A stretch of DNA of 39,235 bases from an uncultured Oscillospiraceae bacterium (GCA_934572445.1 CAKTLD010000005.1:1-39235), one strand, 5' to 3'; positions 14,417-23,164 are shown, numbered from the stretch's first letter. Notes: generated by a model from the sequence alone, not told the origin. Translations and numbers: made by a program.

Positions 14417-16145
14417 GTTCGTCTCCTCCTGTCTGACTTTCGTAGAGCGCGCGGTATTCTTCAGAGCGCGCAAGGAGCTCTGCGTGCGTGCCGACGGTGG
14501 TCTTGCCGTCCTCCATGAAGACGACCCGCTGCATCTCGGGGAAGTGGTACAGCCGGTGCGAGATCAGAAAGACGACCTTGTCACGCGCGTAGGTCTGCAA
14601 ATTGGCGAACACCGCGTCCTCCGTCGCGCGGTCGAGCGCGGAGAACGGATCGTCCAGCACGAGGACGGGGCGCGGGTGCGCCAGCGTCCGCGCGAGTGCC
14701 AGGCGCTGCGCCTGACCGCCGGAGAGCCGCACGCCGCTGCTGCCGACCACGGTGTCGAGCCCCTGCTCCATCGCGCGGATCTCGCCGTTAAGCGCGGTCA
14801 ATTTCAGATACTTCATCGCGTCGCCGTCATCGCCGCAGAGGACATTGGCCTCGACCGTGTCGTTCCACAGCTCGGGATCGTGGCCGAGATAGCCGACCGC
14901 CGCGGCGATGTCGCGCGGCGCGAGGCCGGAAAGCTCCCGCCCACCGATGGTCACAGAGCCGCCGTAGGGCTGCTCGCAGAGAAAGACGCGCCCAAGCGTC
15001 GATTTTCCGCAGGCAACGGGACCGGTGATGCCGATGATCTCGCCGGGCGCGGCAGTGAGGGAAAGCCCTTCGAAGATGGGCTTTCCGCCGTCGTAGGCAA
15101 AGGACAGATCGCGGATCGCGACCTCCTGCGCCGCCGGAACGGCGAGCGGGGCGAGCGGCTCAGGCGTTTTCATCAGCGGCTTGATGCGCCTCCATGAGAC
15201 CTCCGCGCGCTGTACGGCGTTGAAGAACTTTGCCGCCTTGGAGGATTTGGTGGACATTTTGATAAAGCAGGAGAGAAATGTCGTGAAAGAGGCGATGTCC
15301 CACGCGCGCCAGCCTGTGCCCAGCACGTTTTTCGCGCCGAACCACAGAATGAACAGCACGCTCAGGTTTGACACCGCAAGGTACAGCGGCGGCAGAGCCG
15401 ACTGCCAGACGTTCGCGCGCACCGCCGAAGTTTCGTAGGTGTGCAGCGTGCCCTCATAGTGCCGCTCGCGGACATTCTCGCAGCCGTAAACACGGTAGGT
15501 GACAGCGTTTTTTGCGCGGTCGAGCGTGGCGGCATTCAGTGCGGCGGCAGCCTTTTTGTAGGCGCTGCCTGCGCGCTGCACGGGCCTTTTCATCTTTTCG
15601 GCGCAGATATAGGAGACCGGCGGGAAGATCAGGCACAAAAGCGCGAGCCGCCAGTCGTAAATGAGCAGCATCACGATATAACCCACGAGTGCCACGCCGG
15701 TGTCAAAAAGCTCGGTCGTGAATTTGCGCATGCCCTCGGCGCAGTCGTCCACGTCGGAGATGGCCTTGGTCACAAGCTCGCCCGCGCCCTCGTCCTCGAG
15801 CGCGCGGCGGCTCTGGCGGACGAGATTGGCGTAGAGCACGCCTTTCATGCGGCGGTTCACATCGTTGGCAAAGCGGCGGACGTAAAAGCGCTTGACAAAG
15901 CGCGCGGCCTGTACCGTCAGGGTCACGCCGATATAAGCGGCGACGAGGGCGGCCATCGTCCCGCCGGCCGCCCTGCCGCCGAGAATGTCGGCAAGGCGCT
16001 GGGCAAGCTGTCCCTCGAACCACGGACCGGCCAGAAGTCCGAGGTTATACACAAGACCCGAGAGCGTGATGAATGTGATTGGCAGCCACTCCATGCGGAA
16101 GTAGGAGCCGATGCGGTCGGGACGAAAGGAATCAGTCTTTTTCAT
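14406..16145 (-). CDS. ABC exporter half-transporter with canonical signature and Asp in Walker B
   Basis: The product is 579 residues from ATG 16145, with GAGGAGG upstream. The longer frame to 16259 is rejected. The membrane domain (residues 1-310) contains six hydrophobic segments. The ATPase domain has Walker A GPVACGKST (about 371), the intact LSGGQAQRLALARTL signature (about 473), Walker B VLVLDDPFSALD where Asp replaces the catalytic Glu (about 498), and LISHRLYH. This pattern complements the partner encoded downstream, as in heterodimeric exporters of the TM287/288 or BmrCD kind. The gene overlaps the end of marR by 14 bases, so the three are one operon controlled by that regulator. 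Confidence 0.9.
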   Translation of the reverse strand: MKKTDSFRPDRIGSYFRMEWLPITFITLSGLVYNLGLLAGPWFEGQLAQRLADILGGRAAGGTMAALVAAYIGVTLTVQAARFVKRFYVRRFANDVNRRMKGVLYANLVRQSRRALEDEGAGELVTKAISDVDDCAEGMRKFTTELFDTGVALVGYIVMLLIYDWRLALLCLIFPPVSYICAEKMKRPVQRAGSAYKKAAAALNAATLDRAKNAVTYRVYGCENVRERHYEGTLHTYETSAVRANVWQSALPPLYLAVSNLSVLFILWFGAKNVLGTGWRAWDIASFTTFLSCFIKMSTKSSKAAKFFNAVQRAEVSWRRIKPLMKTPEPLAPLAVPAAQEVAIRDLSFAYDGGKPIFEGLSLTAAPGEIIGITGPVACGKSTLGRVFLCEQPYGGSVTIGGRELSGLAPRDIAAAVGYLGHDPELWNDTVEANVLCGDDGDAMKYLKLTALNGEIRAMEQGLDTVVGSSGVRLSGGQAQRLALARTLAHPRPVLVLDDPFSALDRATEDAVFANLQTYARDKVVFLISHRLYHFPEMQRVVFMEDGKTTVGTHAELLARSEEYRALYESQTGGDEHEA

Positions 16146-16611
16146 GTGCGTCCTCCTCGAAAACAGGCCGCAGATGCGGAAAAAGCGCGCGGCTTTCTTC
16201 TTTCGAGCGGCGATAAAGGATGTCGAGCGCGGCAAGAAAGGCGGACTGCTGTGCCTCATCCAGTCCGGCCATCAGATAATCGTAAAAGGCGCTTTCCGCC
16301 TCGCTTTTGGCGTTGCGTAGCCCCTCGGCCCGCTCGGTCGCGTAAAGCAGCTGGCTGCGCCCGTCGTTCGGATTCGGCTCGCGGCGGAGATAGCCCTTGC
16401 GCTCCAGACTGGCTGTCCGCCGCGCGATGGCGGCCTTGTCGGAGCGGAGCATGGCCACAAGCTCGGCCTGCGTCACGCCCGGGTGGTGCCGTACGGCGTG
16501 GATGCAGTCGATCTCCGCCGTGCCGATGCCTTCGGCGCGCGTGGCGAGCAGGACCAGATGCTCTGCCTCACGCGCGATCTTGGTGATCTTTCTTGCAGGG
16601 TGTTCCATCAT
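16132..16611 (-). CDS. MarR-family regulator of the ABC exporter operon
   Basis: The product is 159 residues from ATG 16611; a second ATG at 16608 is equally possible behind AGAGGGAG. The longer frame to 16695 has no ribosome site and runs through the operator. It has a winged helix-turn-helix of MarR type: VTQAELVAMLRSDKAAIARR followed by a TASLERKGYLRREPNPNDGR wing with the conserved DGR. Helices at both ends would form the dimer interface. It overlaps the exporter gene, and a strong inverted repeat lies just upstream. Derepression by an exporter substrate is the usual arrangement in this family. Confidence 0.9.
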   Translation of the reverse strand: MMEHPARKITKIAREAEHLVLLATRAEGIGTAEIDCIHAVRHHPGVTQAELVAMLRSDKAAIARRTASLERKGYLRREPNPNDGRSQLLYATERAEGLRNAKSEAESAFYDYLMAGLDEAQQSAFLAALDILYRRSKEESRALFPHLRPVFEEDAHEKD

Positions 16612-16633
16612 GTTCTCCCTCTGTATTTTTGAA

Positions 16634-16678
16634 ACAAGTTGTATCAGCAACCAACAAGTTGCACATACAACTTGTTGG
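16634..16678. promoter_or_regulatory. MarR operator region
   Basis: CCAACAAGTTG (16651-16661) and CAACTTGTTGG (16668-16678) form a perfect 11-bp inverted repeat with a six-base spacer. A further half-site, ACAAGTTGTA, lies at 16634-16643. It sits about 40 bases upstream of the marR start, where the promoter should be. Confidence 0.75.
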
Positions 16679-16823
16679 CGAAAGCAATATAACACGAAAA
16701 GAGAAAAAATGCAAGGGGCTTTTCGGGGATCGACGCAGGACGACGCGGCGATCCTCCGCGCCGGTAAACGGCGGCGCTGCCGCGGAGGTTTCGTTTTGCT
16801 GTGTATTGCCGGATGTGCGCTTG

Positions 16824-18191
16824 TCAGCAGTCCCGCTCCGCTTCAAGAAAGTGCAGCAGATAGCTGAGCGCCAGCAGGTCAGCACAGCCGCCGGGGGAGA
16901 GATTTTTTCCGATCATTTCCGCGTCAAAGCGCGCAAGCGCATCACAGTCAAAGCCCTGCTCATGCGCCAGCAGCCGGGCTGCGCGCAGCGCGGCCCATTG
17001 CTGACCGTCCAGACCGCCGCGCGCGATGAGGTTCGTGTCGCTCACGCCTGCGATCAGCCGCAGCAGCACATAAGCGCCCGCCTGCTCGAGCGTTTTGCCG
17101 CCGGAAAGCGCTGCGCGGAGCGCAGGCAGCGCGATATTCCGCACAGCGGGGAAGCCGTCCGCCGCTTCGCCGCGGACGCCGCGCAGACCGCAGCGGAGAT
17201 AGGCTGTTTCTCCCGCCGTGGCGGCGGTCGTCTCACAGAGCGCGTCGAGCGCCCGCTGGGCCGAGGGCGCGGCAAGGCGCGCGCACTCGTCGAGAATGGC
17301 GTTTGCGTCGTGCGGGTATCCCGCATCGGTCCACAGCCGTCCCGCCGCACCGCAGACGAGACCTATCGAATAGATCGCACCCTTGTGCGTATTGACATCC
17401 TGCGTTGCGGCAAACATTGCGCGCTCGGCGCGAAGCCCCTCGGCGCGCAGCCGCGCAAAGGCCTCCTCCGGCGCGAGCGCCGCCGTTTCCTGCCCGAGCC
17501 TTGCCGCGCGGAGAAAATAGGGCAGAAGGGCCGCCGTGCTGTCCAGAAATGTGAAAATGTCCATGTCGCGGTGGCTGCCGTTGTTCGCGCGGTCGACAAG
17601 GCCGGGCTTCGGCGTGGTGCAGACCTCGGTCATCAGCGCACGGGCCGCCTGACAGGCGAGCCATTGCGCGTCCTTTTCAGCAAAATGGCTGCGGAGGATA
17701 GCGCTTGTTTTTTCCTGCAATTCCGCCGCAGAATGGAGACGGCGGGACGCGCAGTCCTTGCCTGCCTTTCCGCAGATCAGGCAGCCGCGCTCCGAAAAGC
17801 CCAGCGCCGTGCGATCCCATTTGCCGTGTGTGGGGTCAATGACGTCGAGATCAAAAAACCGCCCGAGCGCGTCTTCGTCCTCAAGCGCGATGCACAGGCG
17901 CTTGATCCGTTCCCCGTCGCCGTGCAGGACGAAAAAGCCCTCGCAGCCGGTCGGCGCGTCGATGCGTTCCTGTGCGGCAATGGCGATGTTTTCTCCGCGC
18001 AGCGCGTCCTCCAGCCGTTCTGCGCCCTCGCGGAAGGCGCGTCGGATGAGGGGACCGTTTTTCACGGGGCCGGCAATATTCAGCGTAAACGAAACGAGCG
18101 GCAGCGCATACTGATCCAGCAGCTCCCGCTGGCGCTGTGCGCGCCTTTCGCGCGCGTCCAGAATGTCCATGAGGGAAACTTCACGTTCCAT
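16824..18191 (-). CDS. citXG: Fused citrate lyase maturation protein CitX-CitG
   Basis: The product is 455 residues from ATG 18191, with AAAGGAG upstream. The first about 175 residues are CitX, apo-citrate lyase phosphoribosyl-dephospho-CoA transferase, with GRFFDLDVIDPTHGKW, a CLICGKAGKDCASRRLHS segment and the Arg/His residues of that family. Residues of about 185-455 are CitG, triphosphoribosyl-dephospho-CoA synthase, with EVCTTPKPGLVDRANNGSHR followed by DMD and a DVNTHKGAIYSIGL segment. CitG makes the prosthetic-group precursor from dephospho-CoA and ATP, and CitX attaches it to the CitD serine. Such CitXG fusions are known in other bacteria. It is the last gene of the operon, 19 bases after citC. 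Confidence 0.95.
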   Translation of the reverse strand: MEREVSLMDILDARERRAQRQRELLDQYALPLVSFTLNIAGPVKNGPLIRRAFREGAERLEDALRGENIAIAAQERIDAPTGCEGFFVLHGDGERIKRLCIALEDEDALGRFFDLDVIDPTHGKWDRTALGFSERGCLICGKAGKDCASRRLHSAAELQEKTSAILRSHFAEKDAQWLACQAARALMTEVCTTPKPGLVDRANNGSHRDMDIFTFLDSTAALLPYFLRAARLGQETAALAPEEAFARLRAEGLRAERAMFAATQDVNTHKGAIYSIGLVCGAAGRLWTDAGYPHDANAILDECARLAAPSAQRALDALCETTAATAGETAYLRCGLRGVRGEAADGFPAVRNIALPALRAALSGGKTLEQAGAYVLLRLIAGVSDTNLIARGGLDGQQWAALRAARLLAHEQGFDCDALARFDAEMIGKNLSPGGCADLLALSYLLHFLEAERDC

Positions 18192-18210
18192 GTGCGGCTG
18201 CTCCTTTCGT

Positions 18211-19251
18211 TCAGTAGTGGATGACTTCTTTCGAGGCACGGATGGCGCTGAGCACACCTGCAGCCTCCGGCGAGGTGAGATAAGCCCAGGTGGACGGCGG
18301 CAGCATTGCTTTTGCCGCGTCCATGTCGCCGTCGTGGATGGCCTGACGGACGCTGCTGGCGCTGACGGCGCGCCCGCCCTTCTCCAGCCGCGGGACGACA
18401 ACGCAGCGAATGCCCGCCTTCGGCAGCTCCTGTGCCATGATTTCGTTATAAAGGCCGGTGACCACGCTGGCCGGCTCTTCGCCGACGAAGCGCGCCGTCA
18501 CGCCGAGTGCGGCGGCGATTTTGGCAAACAGCGCAAGATCGAGCCGTGCGTTGGCGCGGATGGCGCTCTCACTGTCCCGCAGAAAATAGCTCGGGAACGT
18601 CGCGGCGCTGATGAGATAATCCTCCGTGCGGTGCAGTACAGCGTTCGGCAGGTCGTTTACGCCCTCCTGCACGAGCCGGAAGCGGACATCTGCGGGGAAC
18701 AGGCTCGCATCCTCGCTGAGGACGAACAGATGCACCGTGTCATATACCTTTGCTGCCTGCTCGACAAGATAGCGGTGACCGAGCGTGAAGGGATTGGCGT
18801 TCATCACGATGGCCGCCGCGCTCCCTGCGCGCCGCGTACCGGCGAGCCTTTGGCAGAAGCTCTCAAAGCCCGAGCGGCGGTTTTCCATAAAGACGAGCGT
18901 GCTGTCGGGCCGCGCGATCTCATAGAAGCCAAGATCGGCGAAGAAGCGGGCGCTTTTTGGTTTGGTGTAGAGGAAAAGGTGAAAATTGCCGCGCGCCGCC
19001 TGCACTTCGATGAGATGTGAGACGATGGTGTTCAGCAGTCCCTCGCCCTGATGCTCCTTCGCCACGGCAAAGCAGCGCAGCGACGAGGTAAAGCAGCTGC
19101 CCGTAGCGATGACGCTGCCGTCATCGTCCAGCACCGCACAGGTATAGTCAAGGTGTGCATCGAGCGTCAGGCCCTCGTCTGCCAGCAGAGAAACGACCTG
19201 CGCGCGGGTGCGGCGGTCATAGGACGGGACTTCACAGACGGTATAGGACAC
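18211..19251 (-). CDS. citC: [Citrate (pro-3S)-lyase] ligase
   Basis: The product is 346 residues from GTG 19251, with GAGGTGA upstream. An N-terminal GNAT-like domain (residues of about 1-130) contains EHQGEGLLNTIVSHLIE. The nucleotidyltransferase-like domain has MNANPFTLGHRYLVEQA with Thr156-Leu-Gly-His159 as the HxGH-type ATP motif, and SASSVRQAI near the C-terminus in place of the ISSTxxR motif. CitC acetylates the prosthetic group of CitD using acetate and ATP, which activates citrate lyase in the cytoplasm. It stands between citF and citXG as expected. Length matches the family. Confidence 0.95.
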   Translation of the reverse strand: MSYTVCEVPSYDRRTRAQVVSLLADEGLTLDAHLDYTCAVLDDDGSVIATGSCFTSSLRCFAVAKEHQGEGLLNTIVSHLIEVQAARGNFHLFLYTKPKSARFFADLGFYEIARPDSTLVFMENRRSGFESFCQRLAGTRRAGSAAAIVMNANPFTLGHRYLVEQAAKVYDTVHLFVLSEDASLFPADVRFRLVQEGVNDLPNAVLHRTEDYLISAATFPSYFLRDSESAIRANARLDLALFAKIAAALGVTARFVGEEPASVVTGLYNEIMAQELPKAGIRCVVVPRLEKGGRAVSASSVRQAIHDGDMDAAKAMLPPSTWAYLTSPEAAGVLSAIRASKEVIHY

Positions 19252-19278
19252 TATGCTTCACCTCACTTTGGCGTCACT

Positions 19279-19312
19279 GCCCGCCCCGCGTCTCAAAGGA
19301 CACAGGGCGGGC
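19279..19312. terminator. GC-rich hairpin between citF and citC
   Basis: GCCCGCCC (19279-19286) pairs with GGGCGGGC (19305-19312) in the 73-base gap. The T-run follows on the plus strand, not on the gene strand, so it may be an mRNA-processing or stabilising structure in the cit transcript and not a terminator of it. Confidence 0.45.
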
Positions 19313-19324
19313 GATTTTTTGAAC

Positions 19325-20881
19325 TTAAATTTCGTAGGGCTTGATCTTGCGCACGACGTCAAGGATCGTGCCGTCGCGTGCCTCCAGCACGGCGACGACC
19401 TTGTCCTCCCACTCCAGCGGATCGGGACGGCCGACGAGAGAATAGGCCTTTTCCTTCAGGCTCTCGATGCTGACGTGCGGGATGCCCGCCTTGTCAAGGC
19501 ACTCGATCAGATCGGGCCGCAGAGGATTGACGGCAATGCCGTAATCGGTGACCAGCACGTCCACGCAGTCGCCCGGCGTGGTGACGGTGACGACGCTTTC
19601 GCACACGGTCGCCATGCGCCCGCGCACGAGCGGTGTGACAATGATGCAGCATTTGCTGCCTGCCGCCGTGTCGGGATGTCCGCCCGGCGCGCCGCGCAGC
19701 ACGCCGTCCGAGCCGGTGAGCACATTGACGTTGAAGCCGGTGTCGATCTCCAGCGCGGCGAGCACGACGAAGTCGAGCTTGTTGACGAAGGCCCCCTTGT
19801 TGGCGGGGTTCGCGTACTGCGAGGCGCTCATCTCGACGTGCCCGGGTGTGCGGTGGATGCTGTTGACCGCGTCAAGGTCGAAGTCCTGCACGTCGATGAC
19901 CTTGCCCACCTTGCCCTTTTTCAAAAGGTCCACCATCGTCGAGCAGATGCCGCCGATGGCCCAGCCCATTTTGATGCCGCGCTGGTCCATGTACTGCTCT
20001 AAAAAGAGATTGGCCGCGAGCGACGGGCCGCCCACGCCGGTCTGGAAGGAAAAGCCGTCCTTGAAGTACGGCGTGGAGGCGATGACCTTGGCTACGTTCT
20101 CCGCCATCATCAGGTCGCGCGGGTTCTGCGAGATGCGCGCGGCGGCGGAGGCGATCTTCTTCGGGTTACCGATAGACTCCACGACCACGACCGCGTCCAC
20201 GTCGATGGCCTCGACGGAAGCGGGCATATTGGGATAGTCCACCAGGCAGTCCGTTACGACGACGACATGGTCGGCATACTTTGCGTCGGTCATGGCGTAG
20301 CCCATGGAGCCGCAGTCGCTCTTGCTGCCGATGCCGCGGCAGTTGCCCATGCAGTCGCTCGTCGGGGCGGCGACAAAGGCAATGTCGATATGCACCTCGC
20401 CCGCTTCAATGGCGCGGGGACGGCCGCCGTGGCTGCGGATGATGGCGGGCGTTTTCAGCTTGCCCGCCGATACGACCTCGCCCACGCGGCCGCGGATGCC
20501 GGAGGTCTGGATGCCGATGACCTTGCCCTGCTTGATGTAGTCGGCGATGGGATCGTGCGCGCCGCCGAGACTGGAGGCCGCGATGGTCAGATCCTTGAGG
20601 CCCAGCTCTTCAATAGCGGCGGCCATGACCATGTTCGCCACATAGTCGCCGTCGCGCAGGTGGTGGTGAAAGCTGAAGGTCATGCCGTCTTTCGCGCCGC
20701 ACTGACGCAGGGCGTCGGCCAGGGAAGAGACGAGCTTGCTCTCCTGCGGCTTTTCATAGCGGCGGGTTTTGGGGGCGGCCTTCTGGAGGTACTTGCCGTC
20801 CATGTAATACTTGCCCTGATAGACCTCCTTGCCGCCTGTCAGCAGCTCGTCTGGGATATTGCGTCCTACTGCGTTTTTCAT
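19325..20881 (-). CDS. citF: Citrate lyase alpha subunit
   Basis: The product is 518 residues. ATG 20881 shares one base with the citE stop (TAATG), indicating translational coupling. It has the CoA-transferase fold of CitF: TFSFHHHLRDGDYVANMVMA and SLGGAHDPIADYI near the N-terminus, then TSGIRGRVGEVVS, SHGGRPRAIEAGEVHIDIAF, MGNCRGIGSKSDCGSMGYAM and IHRTPGHVEMSASQYANP. The subunit exchanges acetyl for citryl on the acyl carrier CitD before cleavage by CitE. Length is normal for the family (about 500-520). Confidence 0.96.
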   Translation of the reverse strand: MKNAVGRNIPDELLTGGKEVYQGKYYMDGKYLQKAAPKTRRYEKPQESKLVSSLADALRQCGAKDGMTFSFHHHLRDGDYVANMVMAAAIEELGLKDLTIAASSLGGAHDPIADYIKQGKVIGIQTSGIRGRVGEVVSAGKLKTPAIIRSHGGRPRAIEAGEVHIDIAFVAAPTSDCMGNCRGIGSKSDCGSMGYAMTDAKYADHVVVVTDCLVDYPNMPASVEAIDVDAVVVVESIGNPKKIASAAARISQNPRDLMMAENVAKVIASTPYFKDGFSFQTGVGGPSLAANLFLEQYMDQRGIKMGWAIGGICSTMVDLLKKGKVGKVIDVQDFDLDAVNSIHRTPGHVEMSASQYANPANKGAFVNKLDFVVLAALEIDTGFNVNVLTGSDGVLRGAPGGHPDTAAGSKCCIIVTPLVRGRMATVCESVVTVTTPGDCVDVLVTDYGIAVNPLRPDLIECLDKAGIPHVSIESLKEKAYSLVGRPDPLEWEDKVVAVLEARDGTILDVVRKIKPYEI

Positions 20882-21795
20882 TATACCAGCCCTCCATCAT
20901 AAAGTCCGCAGGCTTTGGCCATGCGCAGCGTGCGCTCCGCGCCGGGCAGAAAGGCAATATCGATCATCTTGCCGTCCACGGTGAAAACGCCGAGGCCCTT
21001 TTCCGCGTTTTCGCGGATGGCGCGCACGATCTTCTCCGCCTGCACGATCTCCTTTTCCGTGGGAGCGAAGGTCTCGTGGACGAAGCGGATCTGCTTGGGG
21101 TTAATGAGGCTCTTGCCGTCAAAGCCCATGGCCTTGTTCTGGCGCACCTCGGCTTCAAAGCCCTCCTGATCGTCCAGATTGGTGAAGACCGTGTCGAAGC
21201 ACTGGATGCCTGCGGCGCGGGCGGCCAGCACCACCTGTCCGCGGGCGGCCAGCATGTCGATGCCGTCGCGCTGGGGCGTGGTCTGCAAGCTCTTGCGCAG
21301 GTCGCCGCCGGAGATGGCGACGCCGAACATGCGCTCGCTTGCGCAGCAGATCTCATAGGCGTTCAGGATGCCCTTGGGGCTCTCCAGCGCAGCCATGAGG
21401 AGCGTACGCCCCTTTTCCGCACCGAATTCCTCCTCGGCGGCCTCGACCGCTTTTTCCACCGTGTGTACATCTGCGGCGCTTTCACACTTGGCGATGCGGA
21501 TGCCGTCGGCTCCGCCTGCCACGCACACGCGGATATCCTCCTGCCAGTGCGGGGTGTCAAGCCCATTGATGCGGACGATGACCTCCGTGTCGCCGTAGTC
21601 AATGGTTTTGAGCGCGTGATAGAGGGAAAAGCGCGCCGCGTCCTTCTGATTCTCAGCCACGGCGTCCTCCAGATCGAGCATGATGGAGTCGCAGCCGTAG
21701 ATGTAGGCGTCCTTGATAAGACCCGGCTTCTGCGCGTTCATGAACATCATGGTGCGGCGCAGGCGGAAGCGCTCCGGCTTGGGACGAGGGATCAT
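20881..21795 (-). CDS. citE: Citrate lyase beta subunit
   Basis: The product is 304 residues from ATG 21795, preceded by GGAGGTG. It overlaps citD by four bases (ATGA) and citF by one. It is an HpcH/HpaI-type TIM barrel: RTMMFMNAQKPGLIKDA, then the metal and substrate residues in DSIMLDLEDAV, VIVRINGLDTPHW, MAALESPKGILNAYEI and FDGKSLINPKQI. CitE cleaves the citryl-thioester to oxaloacetate and acetyl-carrier and needs Mg2+. The sequence has the usual Arg-Ile-Asn and Glu residues with no obvious damage. The longer upstream frame to 21858 lacks a ribosome site and runs into citD. Confidence 0.95.
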   Translation of the reverse strand: MIPRPKPERFRLRRTMMFMNAQKPGLIKDAYIYGCDSIMLDLEDAVAENQKDAARFSLYHALKTIDYGDTEVIVRINGLDTPHWQEDIRVCVAGGADGIRIAKCESAADVHTVEKAVEAAEEEFGAEKGRTLLMAALESPKGILNAYEICCASERMFGVAISGGDLRKSLQTTPQRDGIDMLAARGQVVLAARAAGIQCFDTVFTNLDDQEGFEAEVRQNKAMGFDGKSLINPKQIRFVHETFAPTEKEIVQAEKIVRAIRENAEKGLGVFTVDGKMIDIAFLPGAERTLRMAKACGLYDGGLV

Positions 21796-22094
21796 TTTAC
21801 GGCACCTCCCCACGGGATATTTTTCTGCGAGGCGCCGCAGCTGCGGAACACCGCGCACTCCACGCGCGCCTTGATGGTGCAGTCCAGCGCGCCCTTGTCG
21901 ACGACCGTGACCGCCGCGTTTTCCACGCCGAGCTGCGCGAGCGTTTCAAGCACGGTCTCTTTGATCTGGCGGCCGTACTGGTTCATCACGCTGCTCGTGA
22001 GCGAGAGCGTGACGCCGCTTTCATTGGGTTCTACCGTGACCTGCGCGTCGCTGGACTCCAGCGTACCGGCAGTCGCAGGATTCAGAATGTCCAT
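21792..22094 (-). CDS. citD: Citrate lyase acyl carrier protein (gamma subunit)
   Basis: The product is 100 residues from ATG 22094, with AGGGGTGA upstream. A GTG at 22106 overlaps that site and is rejected. The N-terminus MDILNPATAGTLESSDAQV contains Ser14 in the ESSD context, where the 2'-(5''-triphosphoribosyl)-3'-dephospho-CoA group is attached. A later QYGRQIKETVLETLAQLGVE segment matches the family. It is the first gene of the citD-citE-citF-citC-citXG operon and diverges from a LysR regulator across an AT-rich intergenic region. Confidence 0.95.
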   Translation of the reverse strand: MDILNPATAGTLESSDAQVTVEPNESGVTLSLTSSVMNQYGRQIKETVLETLAQLGVENAAVTVVDKGALDCTIKARVECAVFRSCGASQKNIPWGGAVK

Positions 22095-22139
22095 GATAGG
22101 ACTCACCCCTTCTTATACTTTGATATTTCTAAGGTATTG

Positions 22140-22251
22140 CAGATCATATAATAAGTCAAATACAATTATATGTATTAAAGTTATAATATTTTTACTATAA
22201 TAAGGTTGACGGGAAACGGAGCGGCAGATATAATAAATATACCATGATCTG
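22140..22251. promoter_or_regulatory. AT-rich cit/lysR intergenic control region
   Basis: This region is far richer in A/T than its neighbours. It contains an inverted repeat AATAC-N8-GTATT (22159-22176) and two distant inverted arms, CAGATCAT (22140-22147) and ATGATCTG (22244-22251), separated by 96 bases. These are candidate LysR sites, and the distant pair could support looping. For citD, a TTGACT on the minus strand with a weak -10 17 bases on is possible. Confidence 0.45.
22206..22234 (+). promoter_or_regulatory. Sigma-70-type promoter of the LysR gene
   Basis: TTGACG (22206-22211) and a perfect TATAAT (22229-22234) are separated by 17 bases. The gene start is 32 bases downstream of the -10. 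Confidence 0.75.
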
Positions 22252-22265
22252 TGGAGGCCTTATTC

Positions 22266-23156
22266 ATGAATGAACGGCAGGCGCTTTATATCAGCACCAT
22301 CGCGCAGGAGGGCGGTATCCTGGCTGCGGCAAAAAAGCTGCACATCAGTCAGCCCTCGCTCAGCCAGATGCTCAAACAGGTGGAAACAGAGCTCGGCGTG
22401 CAGCTTTTCGACCGCTCCGCGCAGCCGCTGCGCCTGACCTGCGCGGGGGAGCGGTATCTGCATGCCGCCGCGGTCATCCTCAGCGCAAACGAGATGCTCG
22501 CCGCCGAGCTGCGCGAGATCCGGCAGGAGGAGCGCGGCCGTCTGCGCCTCGGCATTAGTATGCAGCGCGGCGCGCAGCTGCTGCCGCGGGCGCTGCCCGG
22601 CTTTTTCGCGGCGTGGCCGCATGTGGAGCTTACGCTGCTGGAAGCTGGCAGCACGAACCTTGAGCGCCTGCTCGGGGAAAACCGCATTGACCTTGCGCTG
22701 GCCAGCACTTCGCCGACCAACGCGGGCTTTGATTATGAGCTTTTGCAGCGCGAGACCTTTGGGATTCTGGCCGGAGACGGCTGTGCGCTGGCGCGCACGC
22801 TGCCGGACGGCACGCCCATCGACCTGCCGCGCGCGGAGAACGAACGCTTTGTCGTGCTCAAGCGCGGGCACAATTCCCGCACTATTCAGGACGCTGTGTT
22901 TCTCGAGCGGGGCATGCGTCCGCGCGTGCTGCTGGAGACCGACAGCATGGAGACCGCCGTGCGCGTCACGCTGGAGAGCGGCGGCTGTATGCTCTGCGCC
23001 GACTGGCACGCCGACGGGCGCGGACACTTCTACCCACTGAAGGATTATCGCAGCGGCCGCCATTTTTACGCCGTGACCCGCAGCGGACAGAGCGCCGCGC
23101 GCTATACGCGCGACCTCGTCGCGCGTGTCCGTGCCGCGCTCGGCACAAAAGAATAA
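22266..23156 (+). CDS. LysR-family regulator, likely of citrate lyase operon
   Basis: The product is 296 residues. ATG 22266 has GGAGG eight bases upstream; the frame to 22251 is rejected. The N-terminal winged helix-turn-helix (ALYISTIAQEGGILAAAKKL, then HISQPSLSQMLKQVETELGV and LFDRS) is a textbook LysR domain. Residues of about 90-290 form the co-inducer domain, with RGRLRLGISMQRGAQLLPRA as its first strand. It is transcribed away from citD, the standard position for a LysR activator of the neighbouring operon. Citrate or a metabolite is the obvious candidate ligand but is not shown by the sequence. Confidence 0.92.
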   Translation: MNERQALYISTIAQEGGILAAAKKLHISQPSLSQMLKQVETELGVQLFDRSAQPLRLTCAGERYLHAAAVILSANEMLAAELREIRQEERGRLRLGISMQRGAQLLPRALPGFFAAWPHVELTLLEAGSTNLERLLGENRIDLALASTSPTNAGFDYELLQRETFGILAGDGCALARTLPDGTPIDLPRAENERFVVLKRGHNSRTIQDAVFLERGMRPRVLLETDSMETAVRVTLESGGCMLCADWHADGRGHFYPLKDYRSGRHFYAVTRSGQSAARYTRDLVARVRAALGTKE

Positions 23157-23164
23157 AAATGCGA

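Noticed and set aside
16753..16788. CCTCCGCG/CGCGGAGG hairpin followed by TTTCGTTTTG as a terminator
   Set aside because: The T-rich side is on the plus strand, where no gene ends. On the minus strand, where citXG ends, no T-run follows. The rest of 16679-16823 shows no gene.
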